The position numbers were made by a program, and so were the translations under genes. The notes under the pieces are model-generated. The model had not been told where the DNA came from and searched no databases. It saw nothing but the letters and a program-made list of their open reading frames with translations. From Eudorina sp. 2006-703-Eu-15 (Eukaryota > Chlorophyta > Chlorophyceae > Chlamydomonadales > Volvocaceae), in contig BDSI01000105.1 of assembly GCA_003117195.1 (NCBI GenBank), positions 248,001-312,000 on the forward strand: DNA of 64,000 nt, in the 5' to 3' direction. Below, in pieces: positions 35,352 through 49,044 of the stretch. The stretch's first letter is position 1. The number at the start of each line of letters is the position of its first letter.

Positions 35352-35478
35352 TGAACAACAGGGCAAGTCCCGCGCCGTACCGGCGCGCTTTCTGTTTATC
35401 CGCTGAGCTATCGGCTCTTCAGCAAGACCCTACGGGTAGAGTGTAAAGCACTATAAACTTTCAGTCCCTCGGACAAAA

Positions 35479-36558
35479 ATGTGGTGGCGGATCGTCGTGC
35501 CGCTCCTTTTGGCGGGAACGGCCGTGAACGCGATGGTACCATCGGGAGCTCTGTTTGGTCATCGCCTTTCACCAAGTGATCCCATGGGCTTCTTCGCAGC
35601 CACTGGCGCTGGCGATGGCGCCATGCCCGGCCTTCAACAGCCGGTACCATCGGTCCCGTCGGTGCGCCAGTACGTTCCTGCAACCGCCCAACCCACCTAC
35701 GTGGCGCCTTCGGCGCCTCCTGGACCGCCGCCTCCAACCATGCCCGATATCGGAGGTACTTTACGCTCCATTCAAGAGGAGTTAGCGGGCCTATCAATGC
35801 GCGTAGCCAACCAAGGTGCGACGGCGGGCCCCATGCATGATATTCGGATTTTAGTTGAGGATTTCGGCAGTCCTCAGGTGCAGAGCTCACCGGACGGGTC
35901 CCGCTTTCCGTTCCCGGTCTTTTTGCTGCGCAACTTGCCTGCAAGCATGGACGTAAATAATTTGGTTTTACATAACTATCGGGCTATTCCCGAATGGCAG
36001 GCGTTAGAGCATGCGCAGCGCAACCAGCAGGACCGCGCCGGTTCGTTATTGTACGAGATGAGCATTCTGCTGACTTGCTTGAGCGTGTTGGAGATCATTC
36101 GTTCCGGTTTTTTAGTAATGCGCCGGGTTCACGGTTACTGCAATCTACCAAATGATGCATATGCTGCGCTGTCGGGTGCTTGTAGTACCTTGATGTATGA
36201 TATTGACTGGTTGCTCGCGATCATCGCGGCCCGCATCAATTGTTTAGTTGAGTTCAGTCGTCGTGGCCGAGACGGCCTCGTGGCTTTGCACCAACGTTAC
36301 TTCGCCTCCAACGAGCGCCCCTTGGCGGATGCTGTCACCCGTGAGTTTGATGTGGAGTTTGCCCGGCAGAAGCAGAAGGTCTCCCTAAAATATCTCGCGG
36401 AGAAGACTCTGAAGCAGGAGGGCGGCTTGGGTCCGTTCCAGAAAAAGGGTGCGCATGGTCGCGGGGGCGGGCGCGGTGGTGGTCACGGTGGTCGAGGTTT
36501 TCCCCCACGTGCGGCAACCAGTGCAGCCTCGGGCAGTGGCTCGGGGCAGAGTGGGTGA
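35479..36558 (+). CDS. Gag-like ORF of the DIRS-like element
   Basis: A 359-aa ORF in first position. It begins with a hydrophobic stretch (WWRIVVPLLLAGTAVNA), then a Pro-rich region and a helical core (residues about 90-290) containing LLYEMSILLTCLSVLEII. The C-terminus is an RGG/GHGG-type basic tail (HGRGGGRGGGHGGRG), typical of nucleic-acid binding and consistent with a structural protein. The ATG follows the A1 repeat by 127 bp. Gag function is inferred from position and composition; no direct homology is claimed. The signal-peptide-like N-terminus is unexpected for a cytoplasmic Gag. Confidence 0.7.
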   Translation: MWWRIVVPLLLAGTAVNAMVPSGALFGHRLSPSDPMGFFAATGAGDGAMPGLQQPVPSVPSVRQYVPATAQPTYVAPSAPPGPPPPTMPDIGGTLRSIQEELAGLSMRVANQGATAGPMHDIRILVEDFGSPQVQSSPDGSRFPFPVFLLRNLPASMDVNNLVLHNYRAIPEWQALEHAQRNQQDRAGSLLYEMSILLTCLSVLEIIRSGFLVMRRVHGYCNLPNDAYAALSGACSTLMYDIDWLLAIIAARINCLVEFSRRGRDGLVALHQRYFASNERPLADAVTREFDVEFARQKQKVSLKYLAEKTLKQEGGLGPFQKKGAHGRGGGRGGGHGGRGFPPRAATSAASGSGSGQSG

Positions 36559-36572
36559 ATTAGGGGTTGTCC

Positions 36573-38548
36573 ATGGGCGTGCCATTGCATGAGCGCGTTT
36601 CTGCGAGGTTGGCAGCCTGGAAAGCGATTGGTGCCGATTCCCGTACGTTGCACGTGTTAAAGCATGGGGTTCCCGTCGAGTTCCTGGGTGGTCGGCCTCC
36701 TCCTGCCTTTGATCTCCCCAGTTTCCCGGTCACTGATGCGCAGCAGCGTTGGTGGTTCGAGACAGAAGAGCGGTGCTTAGTGGCTCTGGGTGCGATCTCG
36801 CGGGTGGACGCTTCGCAGTCTGTCGAGCATGTGGTCAACGCCTTCTGCGTGCCCAAGCCGGGTAGCGGGTCTTGGCGCCTCGTGGTGAATTTGAAGCGCA
36901 TGAATATTGCTCAGAAGGCGTACAAGTGTCGGTACGAGTCTCTCCGTACGTTGCGGCGCATGGGGATCCAGGACTCGTGGATGGTCAAGGTCGATTTGGC
37001 CGACGCCTTCTACCACATCCCCATTCGGCCGGCTGATCGGCGTTTCTTCGTGTTCCGTTTCTGTGGCGTGCTGTATCAGGTCAACGCGCTGCCTATGGGC
37101 TGGCTCAACAGCCCGTACTGGTTCACTAAAATCATGCGCAATGTCGTGCGTTTCTGGCGTGACCCCCATGCAGCTGTGGGGGCCGGGCGCCGACGTCTGG
37201 CCCCGCCTCTTCCACCTCATCAGTTCTTTCCGTCCTCCCGCGGAGGGCGACCTGTGCGCGTGGGTGCGCGTGTTTTGCCGTACCTGGATGATTTCTTGTT
37301 TGTGTTTGCCTCGAAGGAGCAGGCTCACGTTGGAGCCCAGTGGGTTCGCGAATGCATTGAGTTTCTCGGTTTGTCTTGTCACCCTACTAAGTGTCAGTGG
37401 GAGCCCTCGCAGTCGGTCTACCATCTCGGCATTACGGTCAATACGGCGGCCGGCCTGTTCGAGGTGCCGGCGGAGAAGCTTACCAAGTTGCGCCGGTTAG
37501 CGGTTGGGCTGAGGGTTACGGCCAAGAAGAACCGTCGCCTGGTTCAGAAGCGTGAGTTGGCCAAGTTGTGTGGTTTTGCGCAGAGTGTCAAGTTGGCCCT
37601 CGTGCCCGCCCCGCTCTTCTTGCGGAATTTTTACGATGATTTAGCGCAGCCTGTGGGTTGGTCTGGCAAGGTGCGTTTGTCGCGTGGTTCTTTGAGGGAT
37701 CTAGATTGGTGGGCGGATGTTCCGTCCCGTCATTGCTCCGCGGCCATTCATATTGGTCCTGCTGCTGTTCATCTGTGTGTGGACGCGTCGCGGCACTCCT
37801 GGGGCGCGGTTTTGCATGGACGCACGGCGCGGGGTTACTGGTCGATGGATGAGGTTCCCGCGCACATCAATTGGAAGGAGTTGCGAGCGCGTTAGAGTCT
37901 TTTCTGCCATATGTTCGTCAGCGTGTCGTTCTGATTCGGGAGGACAACACGTGCACGCAGGCCGTTTTGGGCCGGCTCTCGTCCCGGTCGCCTGCCATGC
38001 ACGCTGAGTTGGTCCGGCTCTGGGAGTTCCTTCAGGAGCATAGTATTGTTTTGCAGGTGGAGCGTGTGGCTAGTGCAGATAATGAGGCTGATGCGGCCTC
38101 TCGTTGGGTGGATCGTGATGATTACCGGTTACACCCTAGGCATTTTCGGCTCTTGGAGCGTTTGTTTGGTCCGCACGACGTGGACCTCTTTGCCTCCCAC
38201 GTCAACACGCATGTGCCTCGGTTTTTCTCGCGTTTTCACTGCCCCGGTTCGTCGGGTGTGGACGCACTGCGGCAACCCTGGGGTGGGCTCAATGCTTACG
38301 GCTGCCCGCCCCTGGATGCGGATTTCCTTATGGCTATGGTGCAGAAGGTGCGGGAGGAGCGCGCCTGCGTGACACTGGTCGTGCCGTACTGGACGGCCCA
38401 GCCGTGGTGGCAGCAGTTGATGGAGCTGGCGTCGGACTTGGTTTTCCTGCCGTCGGACACGGAGCTGTTCGCTCCGGGCGAGGGGGGATCGGCCCACTAC
38501 CTCCCGCCCCCGCAGTGGCAGGTCGTGGCGGTACGAGTGCAGTGGTAG
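36573..38548 (+). CDS. Reverse transcriptase-RNase H of the DIRS-like element, one frameshift
   Basis: The ATG at 36573 follows the gag stop by 14 nt. RT motifs: WRLVVNLKRMN, KVDLADAFYHIPI (first catalytic Asp), LPMGWLNSPYWFTKIM, and LPYLDDFLF (YxDD box). RNase H follows: CVDASRHSWGA, NWKEL, EDNTCTQAV and ADNEADAASR supply the acidic residues. At 37886-37891 (gagcgcgtt) a 2-nt CG duplication breaks the frame inside NWKEL-RALESFL; the original frame stops at 37893-37895 and the continuation is open to 38548. The C-terminal part (VDLFASHVN, RFFSRFHCPG, VTLVVPYWTAQPWW) is the extra domain usual in DIRS-type polyproteins, sometimes annotated as methyltransferase-like. Without the CG dinucleotide the ORF is continuous. 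Confidence 0.92.
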
Positions 38549-39669
38549 ATTGGGCGCTTGCTCGGGGTGGCCGCGCCCACAGCGCCCCGGCTCCGCGTTT
38601 TGCGTTGGACTTGAGCGCAGTCGCGGCACCCCCCGTGGTCACAGACTTGCTGGTCGCCCAGCTTCAGCGCGCGGCCCCTGAACGCGACCACTCCGCTCGC
38701 CTACAGCAGATCGCCCAGGTCGTGATGTCCCGTGTCGGCGCAAAAACTTGGCGGTCTTATGCGTCCCATTTTGCGGCGTTTGTGCGTTTCTGTGTGAATG
38801 AGGATGTGGAGTTCCTACCCGCGTTGCCGTACACCGGTGTGCTGTGGGCGCAATTTTTGGCAGCAAAAGGCACAGTGCAGGCTCGCACTGCCCAGCCTTA
38901 CTTTAGCGCGGTGAACACTGTTCATGATTTGCTGGGTTACCCAAAGCCCTGCGGCGGGGACAACGTGTTGCTCTCGGCCTTCCGCAAAGGTTGGGAACGC
39001 CTGCAGGTTTCCTTGGCCCCAGCCTCGTCTCTTGTGTTAGCGTTTGGTGCGGAGGGTGCCTGGCGTTTGTACGAAGCCCTGCCGTCGGTCGGGGTCTGGT
39101 CCGAGCAGTTTGTGCCGCTGCTCTTCGTCGTCTTGAGTTTCTGTCTGTTTTTGCGCCCGGATTCCTTATTGTCGGTGGTGTGGGCGCGTGTATCGTTAGT
39201 CGACGGTGAGCCCACCTTCCAGTACAAGCCTCTGCGCTGGAAAGGGCGGATTGTGGCCCCGGAGAACGCCCCGGTGCTGCAGTTCCCGCTGGGCTCCCTC
39301 TCGCTCCTGCGGGAGGCTCTGTTGGCCCGTCTGGCGGCCTCGCCTGCGTGTCTTTGGCCGTCGCGTCAGTCCACGTCGGGTGCTGAGCGTTGGTTTGATC
39401 TAGTCTTGTCGCGCTTTGGCCTGTCGCACCTCCGCGCAGTGCACACGTTGTACAGTTTGCGGCGCGGCGGGGCCTCTGCCGCACGCGCGGCCGGGGTGCC
39501 CTTGGATGTCATTGAAGCGTTCGGAGGTTGGGCTGCGGGTTCGTCCGCTTTGCGGGAGCACTACCTCGACCTCGGGGTGCGCTGCTGCCCGAAGGCCCTC
39601 GCGTTTTTTGGTCCTCTCGCGGCTCGGCGCGTGGCGCCGCTGTCGGGTCAGTATTTCAACCGCCGCTGA
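38404..39669 (+). CDS. Tyrosine recombinase of the DIRS-like element
   Basis: Catalyses integration of the circular intermediate in place of an integrase. The open frame begins upstream (no early ATG) and overlaps the RT-RNase H frame by 145 nt, so it may be expressed by frameshift or reinitiation; the first in-frame ATG is near 38726. N-terminal SAM-like domain: TWRSYASHFAAFVRFCVNE. Catalytic domain: FLRPDSLLSVVW (first Arg), LRRGGASAARAAGVPLD (second Arg), FGGW, and REHYLD (Tyr nucleophile candidate). The usual H-x-x-R box reads YSLR, so the first His is replaced by Tyr. Length 421 codons. It ends 19 bp before B1. Confidence 0.9.
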   Translation: MVAAVDGAGVGLGFPAVGHGAVRSGRGGIGPLPPAPAVAGRGGTSAVVDWALARGGRAHSAPAPRFALDLSAVAAPPVVTDLLVAQLQRAAPERDHSARLQQIAQVVMSRVGAKTWRSYASHFAAFVRFCVNEDVEFLPALPYTGVLWAQFLAAKGTVQARTAQPYFSAVNTVHDLLGYPKPCGGDNVLLSAFRKGWERLQVSLAPASSLVLAFGAEGAWRLYEALPSVGVWSEQFVPLLFVVLSFCLFLRPDSLLSVVWARVSLVDGEPTFQYKPLRWKGRIVAPENAPVLQFPLGSLSLLREALLARLAASPACLWPSRQSTSGAERWFDLVLSRFGLSHLRAVHTLYSLRRGGASAARAAGVPLDVIEAFGGWAAGSSALREHYLDLGVRCCPKALAFFGPLAARRVAPLSGQYFNRR

Positions 39670-39688
39670 GAGGGGTGTCTTTCTTTTT

Positions 39689-39714
39689 GGCAGTGTCTCG
39701 TAGCAAGAGCTAAT
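39689..39714 (+). repeat. Split direct repeat B1
   Basis: 26 bp identical to 40004-40029; overlaps the start of A2 by two bases. Confidence 0.95.
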
Positions 39715-39871
39715 GCGGGCTATGCGTAGCTTCAGCCGGGTTAGCTAGGCGAAGTTTATTGCAGGACGGTTTCGGTGCCGAATCCGGACGGCGATCCGAG
39801 TCCTCAGGATCGCTATAAGTAGCGCGCTGTTGGAGGTTTACCTCATCTTGTTTTTGTTGTTCAGCGCGCGC
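39713..39871 (+). repeat. Split direct repeat A2
   Basis: 159-bp copy of A1 (two mismatches), located between the recombinase gene and B2. Confidence 0.95.
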
Positions 39872-40003
39872 CCCGCCCGCCCGTCCCAAGGGCATCGCCC
39901 GTCGCTCTTTGCTAGTTCGGTTTCTCTCTCTCTGGTTCAGTCCGGCCTTTCCCTACGGTTAGGCCTCGGTAGCTCAGACCATTCTGTAACAGAAATGGCA
40001 AAT

Positions 40004-40029
40004 GGCAGTGTCTCGTAGCAAGAGCTAAT
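40004..40029 (+). repeat. Split direct repeat B2 (right end of the DIRS-like element)
   Basis: Identical to B1; followed by non-element DNA (tattatattcccc). Confidence 0.93.
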
Positions 40030-40670
40030 TATTATATTCCCCAGGCTGGAGTAATAATGGAAGCAAGATCCGTTTTGTCTTCACACTAACGCACAACAAT
40101 TGTGAAGTAAGGCTCAGCTAATAATACGTAGAAGAACGCAGATAGACACCGGAGATCGCCGTGGCGTTTCCTTCGTTGCTTGCGTGTGCGTGCGCTGCTG
40201 CGAACCGTCCACGCACCAAACCTCAGGCAGGTACATAGAGCCCATGTAATCGAATCAACCAGAAGGTTCAGATATTTTGATTGTATGTCTTGTTTGTGGA
40301 CTAATGTCGCGCCTCGCACATGTTTGGTTTGCGGGTGGTTACCGTATACTGTAGGTCTTGGTTGCAAGTAGCTTGCTGCTTATCAGTCGGCGGCCGTATC
40401 TGGACGAAAACATTTATCACTTATTTTACATGCTTGGATTTTAATAATAGAGCCGTTTCGCTGGTGCCGCAGTGAAGTACGTAAACCAAGAGAATGCGAA
40501 GTTTTGCCGGGGTAGCCGGGGCCGTCAACGAACTACAGACACGTTAATTCCCCTGTTCCGTGCGCCTGAATGCATTCGTCCGTGTTTTTTGGCTTTTCAA
40601 TGTTCCTTTTGATTTCAACGAGCAGCGCCGTCGCCGCCAGTTCGCCGTCGCCACCAGACTTTCGAAGGAA

Positions 40671-43537
<2,867 letters not shown>

Positions 43538-46500
43538 AAGTACACGCACTGAAGTTATCACTTTGTAAAAACGGCGGTGTGCATGGGTGTCCAAGGTACA
43601 TACGCACGACATGCAGAGGACATGCAAGGGACCAGCTACAGGCAAGGCGCGTCCGTCCCTTGGGGTACTCGTGTGTTTAATGAGCACACCTTCCTTCGTT
43701 GGGATGTGTGTGCGTGTGGTTCTGCGTGTCCGATGACCTAGCTACATGCTGCACGCACGAAGGGGCGGGGGGCATTTTACCTCATGATGATTCAGGTGCC
43801 GCCGGAAATGCACTGAGCCGCCTGCTGGGCCATGCGTGCGCTGCGTGTTGATGATGAAATTAATTGCAGCGGTTATGCGTACGTACGGCGGGGTATATAG
43901 CTAGACGCAGTGCGTGGTTTAACAAGTGGTGTGGGAATAATAAATAGAGGTGAAACGGAGTACACGTACGCTCCGAAACAAAATCCCCCAAGCGGGGTGC
44001 AACAGCCAAAACCGGGGGTAGGTAGTTGCTTGGTTGCTTTTCGTTGCAGTCGTTGACGATGATAGTGATGATGCTGTTCCGTTGATGATGATGTTGTTCG
44101 TTGATGGTGTATGTTGTTGATGGAGTGGTGGTGGATGGCGTAGATGGCGATGCGCGCTTTGGGTTAGTGCGCGCCACGCAGCAACAATATTGGTAAGCTT
44201 GAGAAAATGTGTTTACTGAGGTTGCCCTGCCTTGCTTACTTCCGGGAATGCCTCGCTCCGTGCACGAAACGGCACCCGCCCCGAGCTATCTAGGAACGTG
44301 ATGCATGGGCGGCCGGATCCGTCGTTGTTGGAATCTATAGTGCGTGTTTTATTTGGTATGCGTGGTCCGCACGGTTTGATGAGATAAGGCGCGGCTTACG
44401 TACATGTAGCACGCAGCAGGCGTACGTGTATGTTTCACTACGTGCGAAGCGATTCGGCACATATACCGCGGACGGACGTACGCGCCCCGGCATGTATGTT
44501 ATTTGTGATGTTCGAGAGTGGCTGGTTGACGCGCGGTTGCTTGTTGTCCTCGCGTCTGCGTCTGCGATCAATTGCATGCATCAGATCGATTGCATGCATC
44601 ATCACTTAACGCATAAGCATTCGTCGTGCATGCATGCATGCATGCGTGGTCCACATCAGGGCAGCGAGCGAGGGCTTTCGCAATCCCGCCTTTCAGTTCT
44701 CCCGCCATAGGTACAAGCAACTTAAAGCACGGCGGGCGACCAGTGTTGTTCTTCCATACATGTATGTGGCTGATCTGCATGTGTGCACTACTTCCGCTTA
44801 TGTTTGCCCGATTAGCCCGGGCTACCCGGGCCGTAGGCGATCCTGCATCCATCCTCATATATATATGCAGCGCGCGGTCCCCGAAGCGTCGTCATCGCTC
44901 GGTCGCTCGCTTCGTTGTTTGCATGGTATTTCGGTGATGCGTGGTTAGTTTGTGCAGTCTGTATGTGTTTGTTATGCATTCAGCCGCTATTAGGTGAATG
45001 CTTAGTCCCGATCGGCCAATCCAACGTGCCCCGTCACGCAGGAAGATATATAGCTTCGTAGGCGCCCCACGCACGCCACGGATCATCATCCCGCCCTAGC
45101 TATCAAGGACTACAAGTAAGGACTGTGTGTGTGTGCACGTACCCATCTACCAGTAAGGGAATAAACGGGATGCAAGGTACGTTGTACGTAGTACGTAGGT
45201 GTTGATGTATGTTGGGTTCATGCTGCCAAGCATACATACATGCATACCTGCGTGCGTATACGGACGTGGCGAACGAACACAACAGGTTGTTCAACGCTAA
45301 AACAGCTCAAAAAATATGTGAACGCGTTGTTTTGGTCGGGTCACTACGGTGATGCATTTGGACGTGCGCGGATATTAGTAGGCGGAGATAGATAGAACGA
45401 AAGGTTGCCTAGCTGGCTATCTATGGCAGGCGGGTCGTCGTCACACGTGCCGTGATGTCAAGCAATGTATGTATGTGTTCGCGGTGTAGTCGTACATGTG
45501 TACGGCAACTTGACCTGGAAGTATGGACAGTCGCAGCGTGGTTCGTTGCTGCAGGCTGTCGGTGCTGCTGGCAAACTGCTGGGTTGCAGCTCGAAGCCCA
45601 TTTTGGGGCCGGCGGTCAGGATGACGACGCGAGCGAGGTCGGTGGATGGGCGCTTATTACTTGTACGCACGTAGCAGTGCGCGCGGTGAGGTCGAAGCAA
45701 TAATGGCATCAATCAGCAGCGAACTGTGTAATAATAATAATAGTACGCCGGCCGAAGCCTGGCGTGTATTAAGGGGGTGGGGAACTGAGGGGTGGCGTAG
45801 TCACCCCTGTATGCCCGCACCACCGGGGAAGCCTAGGTTGGTTATTATCATTTTATCCCACCCTCCATCACTCGCCGGGTCCGGATGATTGCGCCTGCGG
45901 TTTCTATCGTGTGTCGATGGATGTGCAGGCAGGTGCTGTGGGCCTGGTCGGTGGTCGCGCCGAGTCTGCAGAGGAGCGACTTAAGTGTAGTCGGCAGGGT
46001 TCCAGTACTGCCCAGTGTATGTGACTATTTGCTCCTCGGCGTAGTGCACTGTCCACCCCGCCTTTGTTAGTTCCTCTTTGAGTCTGGCGAACTGTGTAAT
46101 TGGGGTTTACGGTTTGATAGATGTTAGATGTAAGGTTGTTACAGCGGACCCTGCGGGTCATCGGCGACAGCGATAGCCATCGGCTACAGCCGCCGCCGGA
46201 GCTTCCTCACCCTACACTGTTAACGAATATCACCCGGGGAACGGCCCGTCTTATGCCGGCCTTGAGCCCAACTTGATCGTAGTTGTCGGATAAATAATAC
46301 TTTCTGGATGATTTCGATTGACTTTCGTTCAGAACTTCCGATGGCGTCGAGTTGGTACTTGTGTGCTGTGCGTGGGCGACGGACGGAGTGGCTGGGGCTG
46401 CTGGCTGGTTCATTCCTGACTGGATGGCCGCCTGTTGGTTGGTGTGTACATGTTTCGCGCACGCAGATGTATGTAATCGCGCGCGCACCGCCCCATTCAG

Positions 46501-47112
46501 CGCAGTGTATGGGGCTGCAGAAAGCTGAGACGCTGCAAGGCAGGCCGCACACGCACAGCAGGTAAAGCAGGAGCTAGCGAACCGTACGTACGTACGACGA
46601 ATCCAGTCATCCATCCACAGCACGCACAAATACATACATGCATGCGCGCGGGGATCGGAGCGATTTGACGCCGGCCGCTGGTAGTAGTGGCCCGCCGGCC
46701 CTGGATGGACGACGTGCTGGCTGGCCTGCGTGGCCGGGTCGCACGCGATCGACTTGCTTGCTTGGGCTCGCTCCCCATCCCGACAGCGAGCGAGCGACTT
46801 GGTGGATGGAACCGCCGCCGCCAGCTAGCTGCTGGATGGCTCGCTCGCCACCTATCTAGATAGCTAGCCCGGATCGATCTTGCATACATCGGGCTTTATT
46901 TGCTCGCTGGGACGGAGCAGAACGCCCTGGAGCTCATGCCGTGGGTGGGGTTGGGGGGATGGATGGAACAGGGACCAATGGTCGGTCGGTGGTGCATGCG
47001 GAGGTACCGCAACCCCATCGTCAGCCGAGCCACCGTTTGAAATCGGGGGGGTGGGGGGTGGACGGGGCTGCTGTTGGATAGAAGACGCAAAGGGCTTGCT
47101 TATTACCGCCGT
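43538..47112. other. Intergenic, repeat-rich, no gene supported
   Basis: 3' flank of the alanine-rich gene, then microsatellites (atgc, cgta, ggatgg) and one dispersed-repeat copy at 46137-46220. ORFs here are short and of skewed composition. Confidence 0.45.
46137..46220 (+). repeat. Dispersed repeat, core GTTACAGCGGACCC
   Basis: Reads TGTTACAGCGGACCCTGCGG and continues with GTCATCGGCGACAG and a GCTTCCTCACCCTACACTGT block shared with the 18730 copy. Confidence 0.85.
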
Positions 47113-47470
47113 CCCTATGGCATAAAACACCCCGGTTACCCCCCGGTTACCGACCTTCCGGGGTCGGCCTACCGACCCCCCTGGGTCGGTTACCGGGCGG
47201 TGGGGCACCTCGGTTGGGACCCCAAAGGGCAGTGCCCGAACCGGCCTCCTGGGCAGTCGGTAACCGGTCCCGGGGGGTCGGTTACCTAGGGGCTCGGAAA
47301 CTTACGAGGCTCGGTTACCGAGCCCCCAGTTACCGACCCCCCCCAGGTCGGTAACCGACCCCACCCAGTAACCGAGCCGACGGGTAACCGACCCAAAAAC
47401 GACCCAATTCCGACCCCCCCGGTAACCGACTTTGCTACCGACCGGTAACCGACCTGTTTATGCCATAGGG
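47113..47470. mobile_element. Small non-autonomous TIR element packed with GGTAACCGACC motifs
   Basis: Ends are inverted: CCCTATGGCATAAAACA at 47113-47129 and TGTTTATGCCATAGGG at 47455-47470 (one-base indel). A 3-bp CGT flanks each side (47110-47112, 47471-47473), a possible target duplication. The inside is a patchwork of GGTAACCGACC/GGTCGGTTACC in both orientations with poly-C/poly-G spacers. No coding capacity. A 3-bp duplication would fit CACTA-type transposases, but the terminal bases are not CACTA; superfamily unknown. Confidence 0.65.
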
Positions 47471-47473
47471 CGT

Positions 47474-48772
47474 CGGTTTGGGACCCGTGCGAGCTTTCTA
47501 TATTATGAGCGTCTGTACGGCCTTTTGCCGTACCGCTTTACAGGGGCCTGCCTATATTTCGGAGAGCGAATCCTTGAGGACCTGGAGCAGGGTACGAAGC
47601 AAGGCCGGGCCGCCGTGGCCGATCCTGCTGATGAGGATGTACGACGCGAGGACGGGTTTGGCAGCGACGTAGCTCACGGATTGCGAGGACGTACGAGCCA
47701 GCAGGCCGCTGCGCGCGGGGTGAAACGTTTTGAGCACAAGTCTCTCGAGGGGCCAGGACGGATCAACCCTTCGATCGGGTACAGGTATTCCTACTTCGCC
47801 GACTGCTGAGAGGAAGAGTGGGGCACCTACGTACCCCCGACGTCACGCCCCCATCAGGGCCCCCAGGAGGATCGGACGACCCGGCATACAGAGCAAGCGG
47901 CGGGCTGGGTTTTTGGCCGGAGTATGTAGTGCCGTCGGGACTGTGGGAAGTTGGCGCGTCGAAAGCAAGTTGGGTCCGCGACCGCGAGGGAAGCAAGGGT
48001 GGTATATATAGCCGCATTCATCTAGCGAGCGGTGCTGGGCCGCATTGACGTACAGCGGTCTGGCCCGCCCTGGGGGCTGGGCGGCGGGCGGGGTCGCGTG
48101 ACGACTGATTGCCGGCAGCGGGCGGCGGGCTCAGGTAGGTTAGGATGGAGACGTGGCTTCGGGAGGAGGCTGTATGTTGGTCATCTAGGTCATCAGGCGA
48201 ACTGGGTTCATGGCTTATGATGAGGTCGGAGCTAGCTAGCGGCGCTCGGCGGCCGCGCGTGTGGGCGTTGAGTAGTTTATTTGGGGGCGAAGTGAGGGGC
48301 TACCGGACAACGAATGTATACGTGATGCCAGCAGGCGAGATGATGGGGTTACCACGCGGTACGGCAGCGCTCCGGACGCCAGGAAAGGCGTCGCCCAGCC
48401 AATTCACATAAGGTTGGGCTCCCGTTGGCATTTTGGTGTTTTGGCCAAGTTATTTCTTATGATGCGGGTTACCCCACTAGCGGTCGCTGGGCAGTGTCAC
48501 GAGCCAGGCGTGGGCCTTCCAAGACCTCGAGAGGGTGCTGCGTTGGGTGCCTCAGAGGTGGTGGTAGCTGGGTAATGGGGTGCCTGTGTGGGCGACCTCC
48601 CCTGTGCTTGGCTTTATCCACTTCTGGGGATTATGCCCGCTGCTGTGCCTATCCCTTTGGTAGTGTTGCCCCGCTGCGCGCCTCTGCTTGCTTCGGTGTC
48701 TGACTGGTTGGGGTTATGGCCCGGTGTGTTTTCTTTGGGTGCGGCGTTGTGGTGTGGAGGTGACCTGCCGCC
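47474..48772. other. Intergenic, no gene supported
   Basis: Contains a 126-codon plus-strand ORF (47432-47809) with a protein-like minus-strand shadow (47552-47737, containing AAKPVLASYILISRIGHGG). Neither can be tied to a family or to splice partners. Confidence 0.4.
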
Positions 48773-48841
48773 TTGGCGGTGGGGCCTACTGGGGCTTGCT
48801 CTGGTATACACCGATGATCCCGTTGGGGTCCGCTGTAACAT
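48773..48841 (-). repeat. Dispersed repeat, core GTTACAGCGGACCCC (reverse orientation, type B)
   Basis: Plus strand GGGGTCCGCTGTAACA ends at 48841. It abuts the (CATT)n/(GAAT)n tail that closes the LINE, so the LINE 3' end and this repeat are directly adjacent. Upstream block (GGGGCTTGCTCTGGTATACA) is shared with 34664-34778. Confidence 0.8.
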
Positions 48842-49044
48842 TCATTCATTCATTCATAAGTAAGCGCACGATAGGCGAGCGAGATATATAACGCTGAATG
48901 CATGGTACGTAGGACGGAGCTCCGTGCGTCGGTTGGAGAAGTGGAGGTACGGCGGTACGGCGGCGGTATGGCGTCCGGAATCAAGGGCGCGCAAGCAGAT
49001 GTAATGACAAGCCTTGCTTCCTTCGTGTTACTCGATATTCCTCG

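Larger units (their letters stand above)
35193..40029 (+). mobile_element. DIRS/PAT-like tyrosine-recombinase retrotransposon with split direct repeats
   Basis: Architecture A1-ORFs-B1-A2-B2. A1 (35193-35351) and A2 (39713-39871) are 159 bp and differ at two positions. B1 (39689-39714) and B2 (40004-40029) are 26 bp and identical (ggcagtgtctcgtagcaaga then gctaat). B1 and A2 overlap at AT, as expected if a circular intermediate joins the two ends. Internal genes: gag-like, RT-RNase H, tyrosine recombinase. No flanking target duplication is expected for this class. Two A-repeat mismatches and only one frame disruption indicate a recent insertion. Split direct repeats are known from PAT, Kangaroo (Volvox) and Ngaro groups. 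Confidence 0.92.

Noticed and set aside
35193..39871. A repeats interpreted as LTRs
   Set aside because: The B1/B2 repeats and the tyrosine recombinase (no DDE integrase, no protease motif) fit split direct repeats of a DIRS/PAT-type element instead.
45458..45712. Minus-strand ORF with LARVVILTAGPKMGFELQPS
   Set aside because: Looks protein-like locally but is short, opposite an equally open frame, and without supporting exons.
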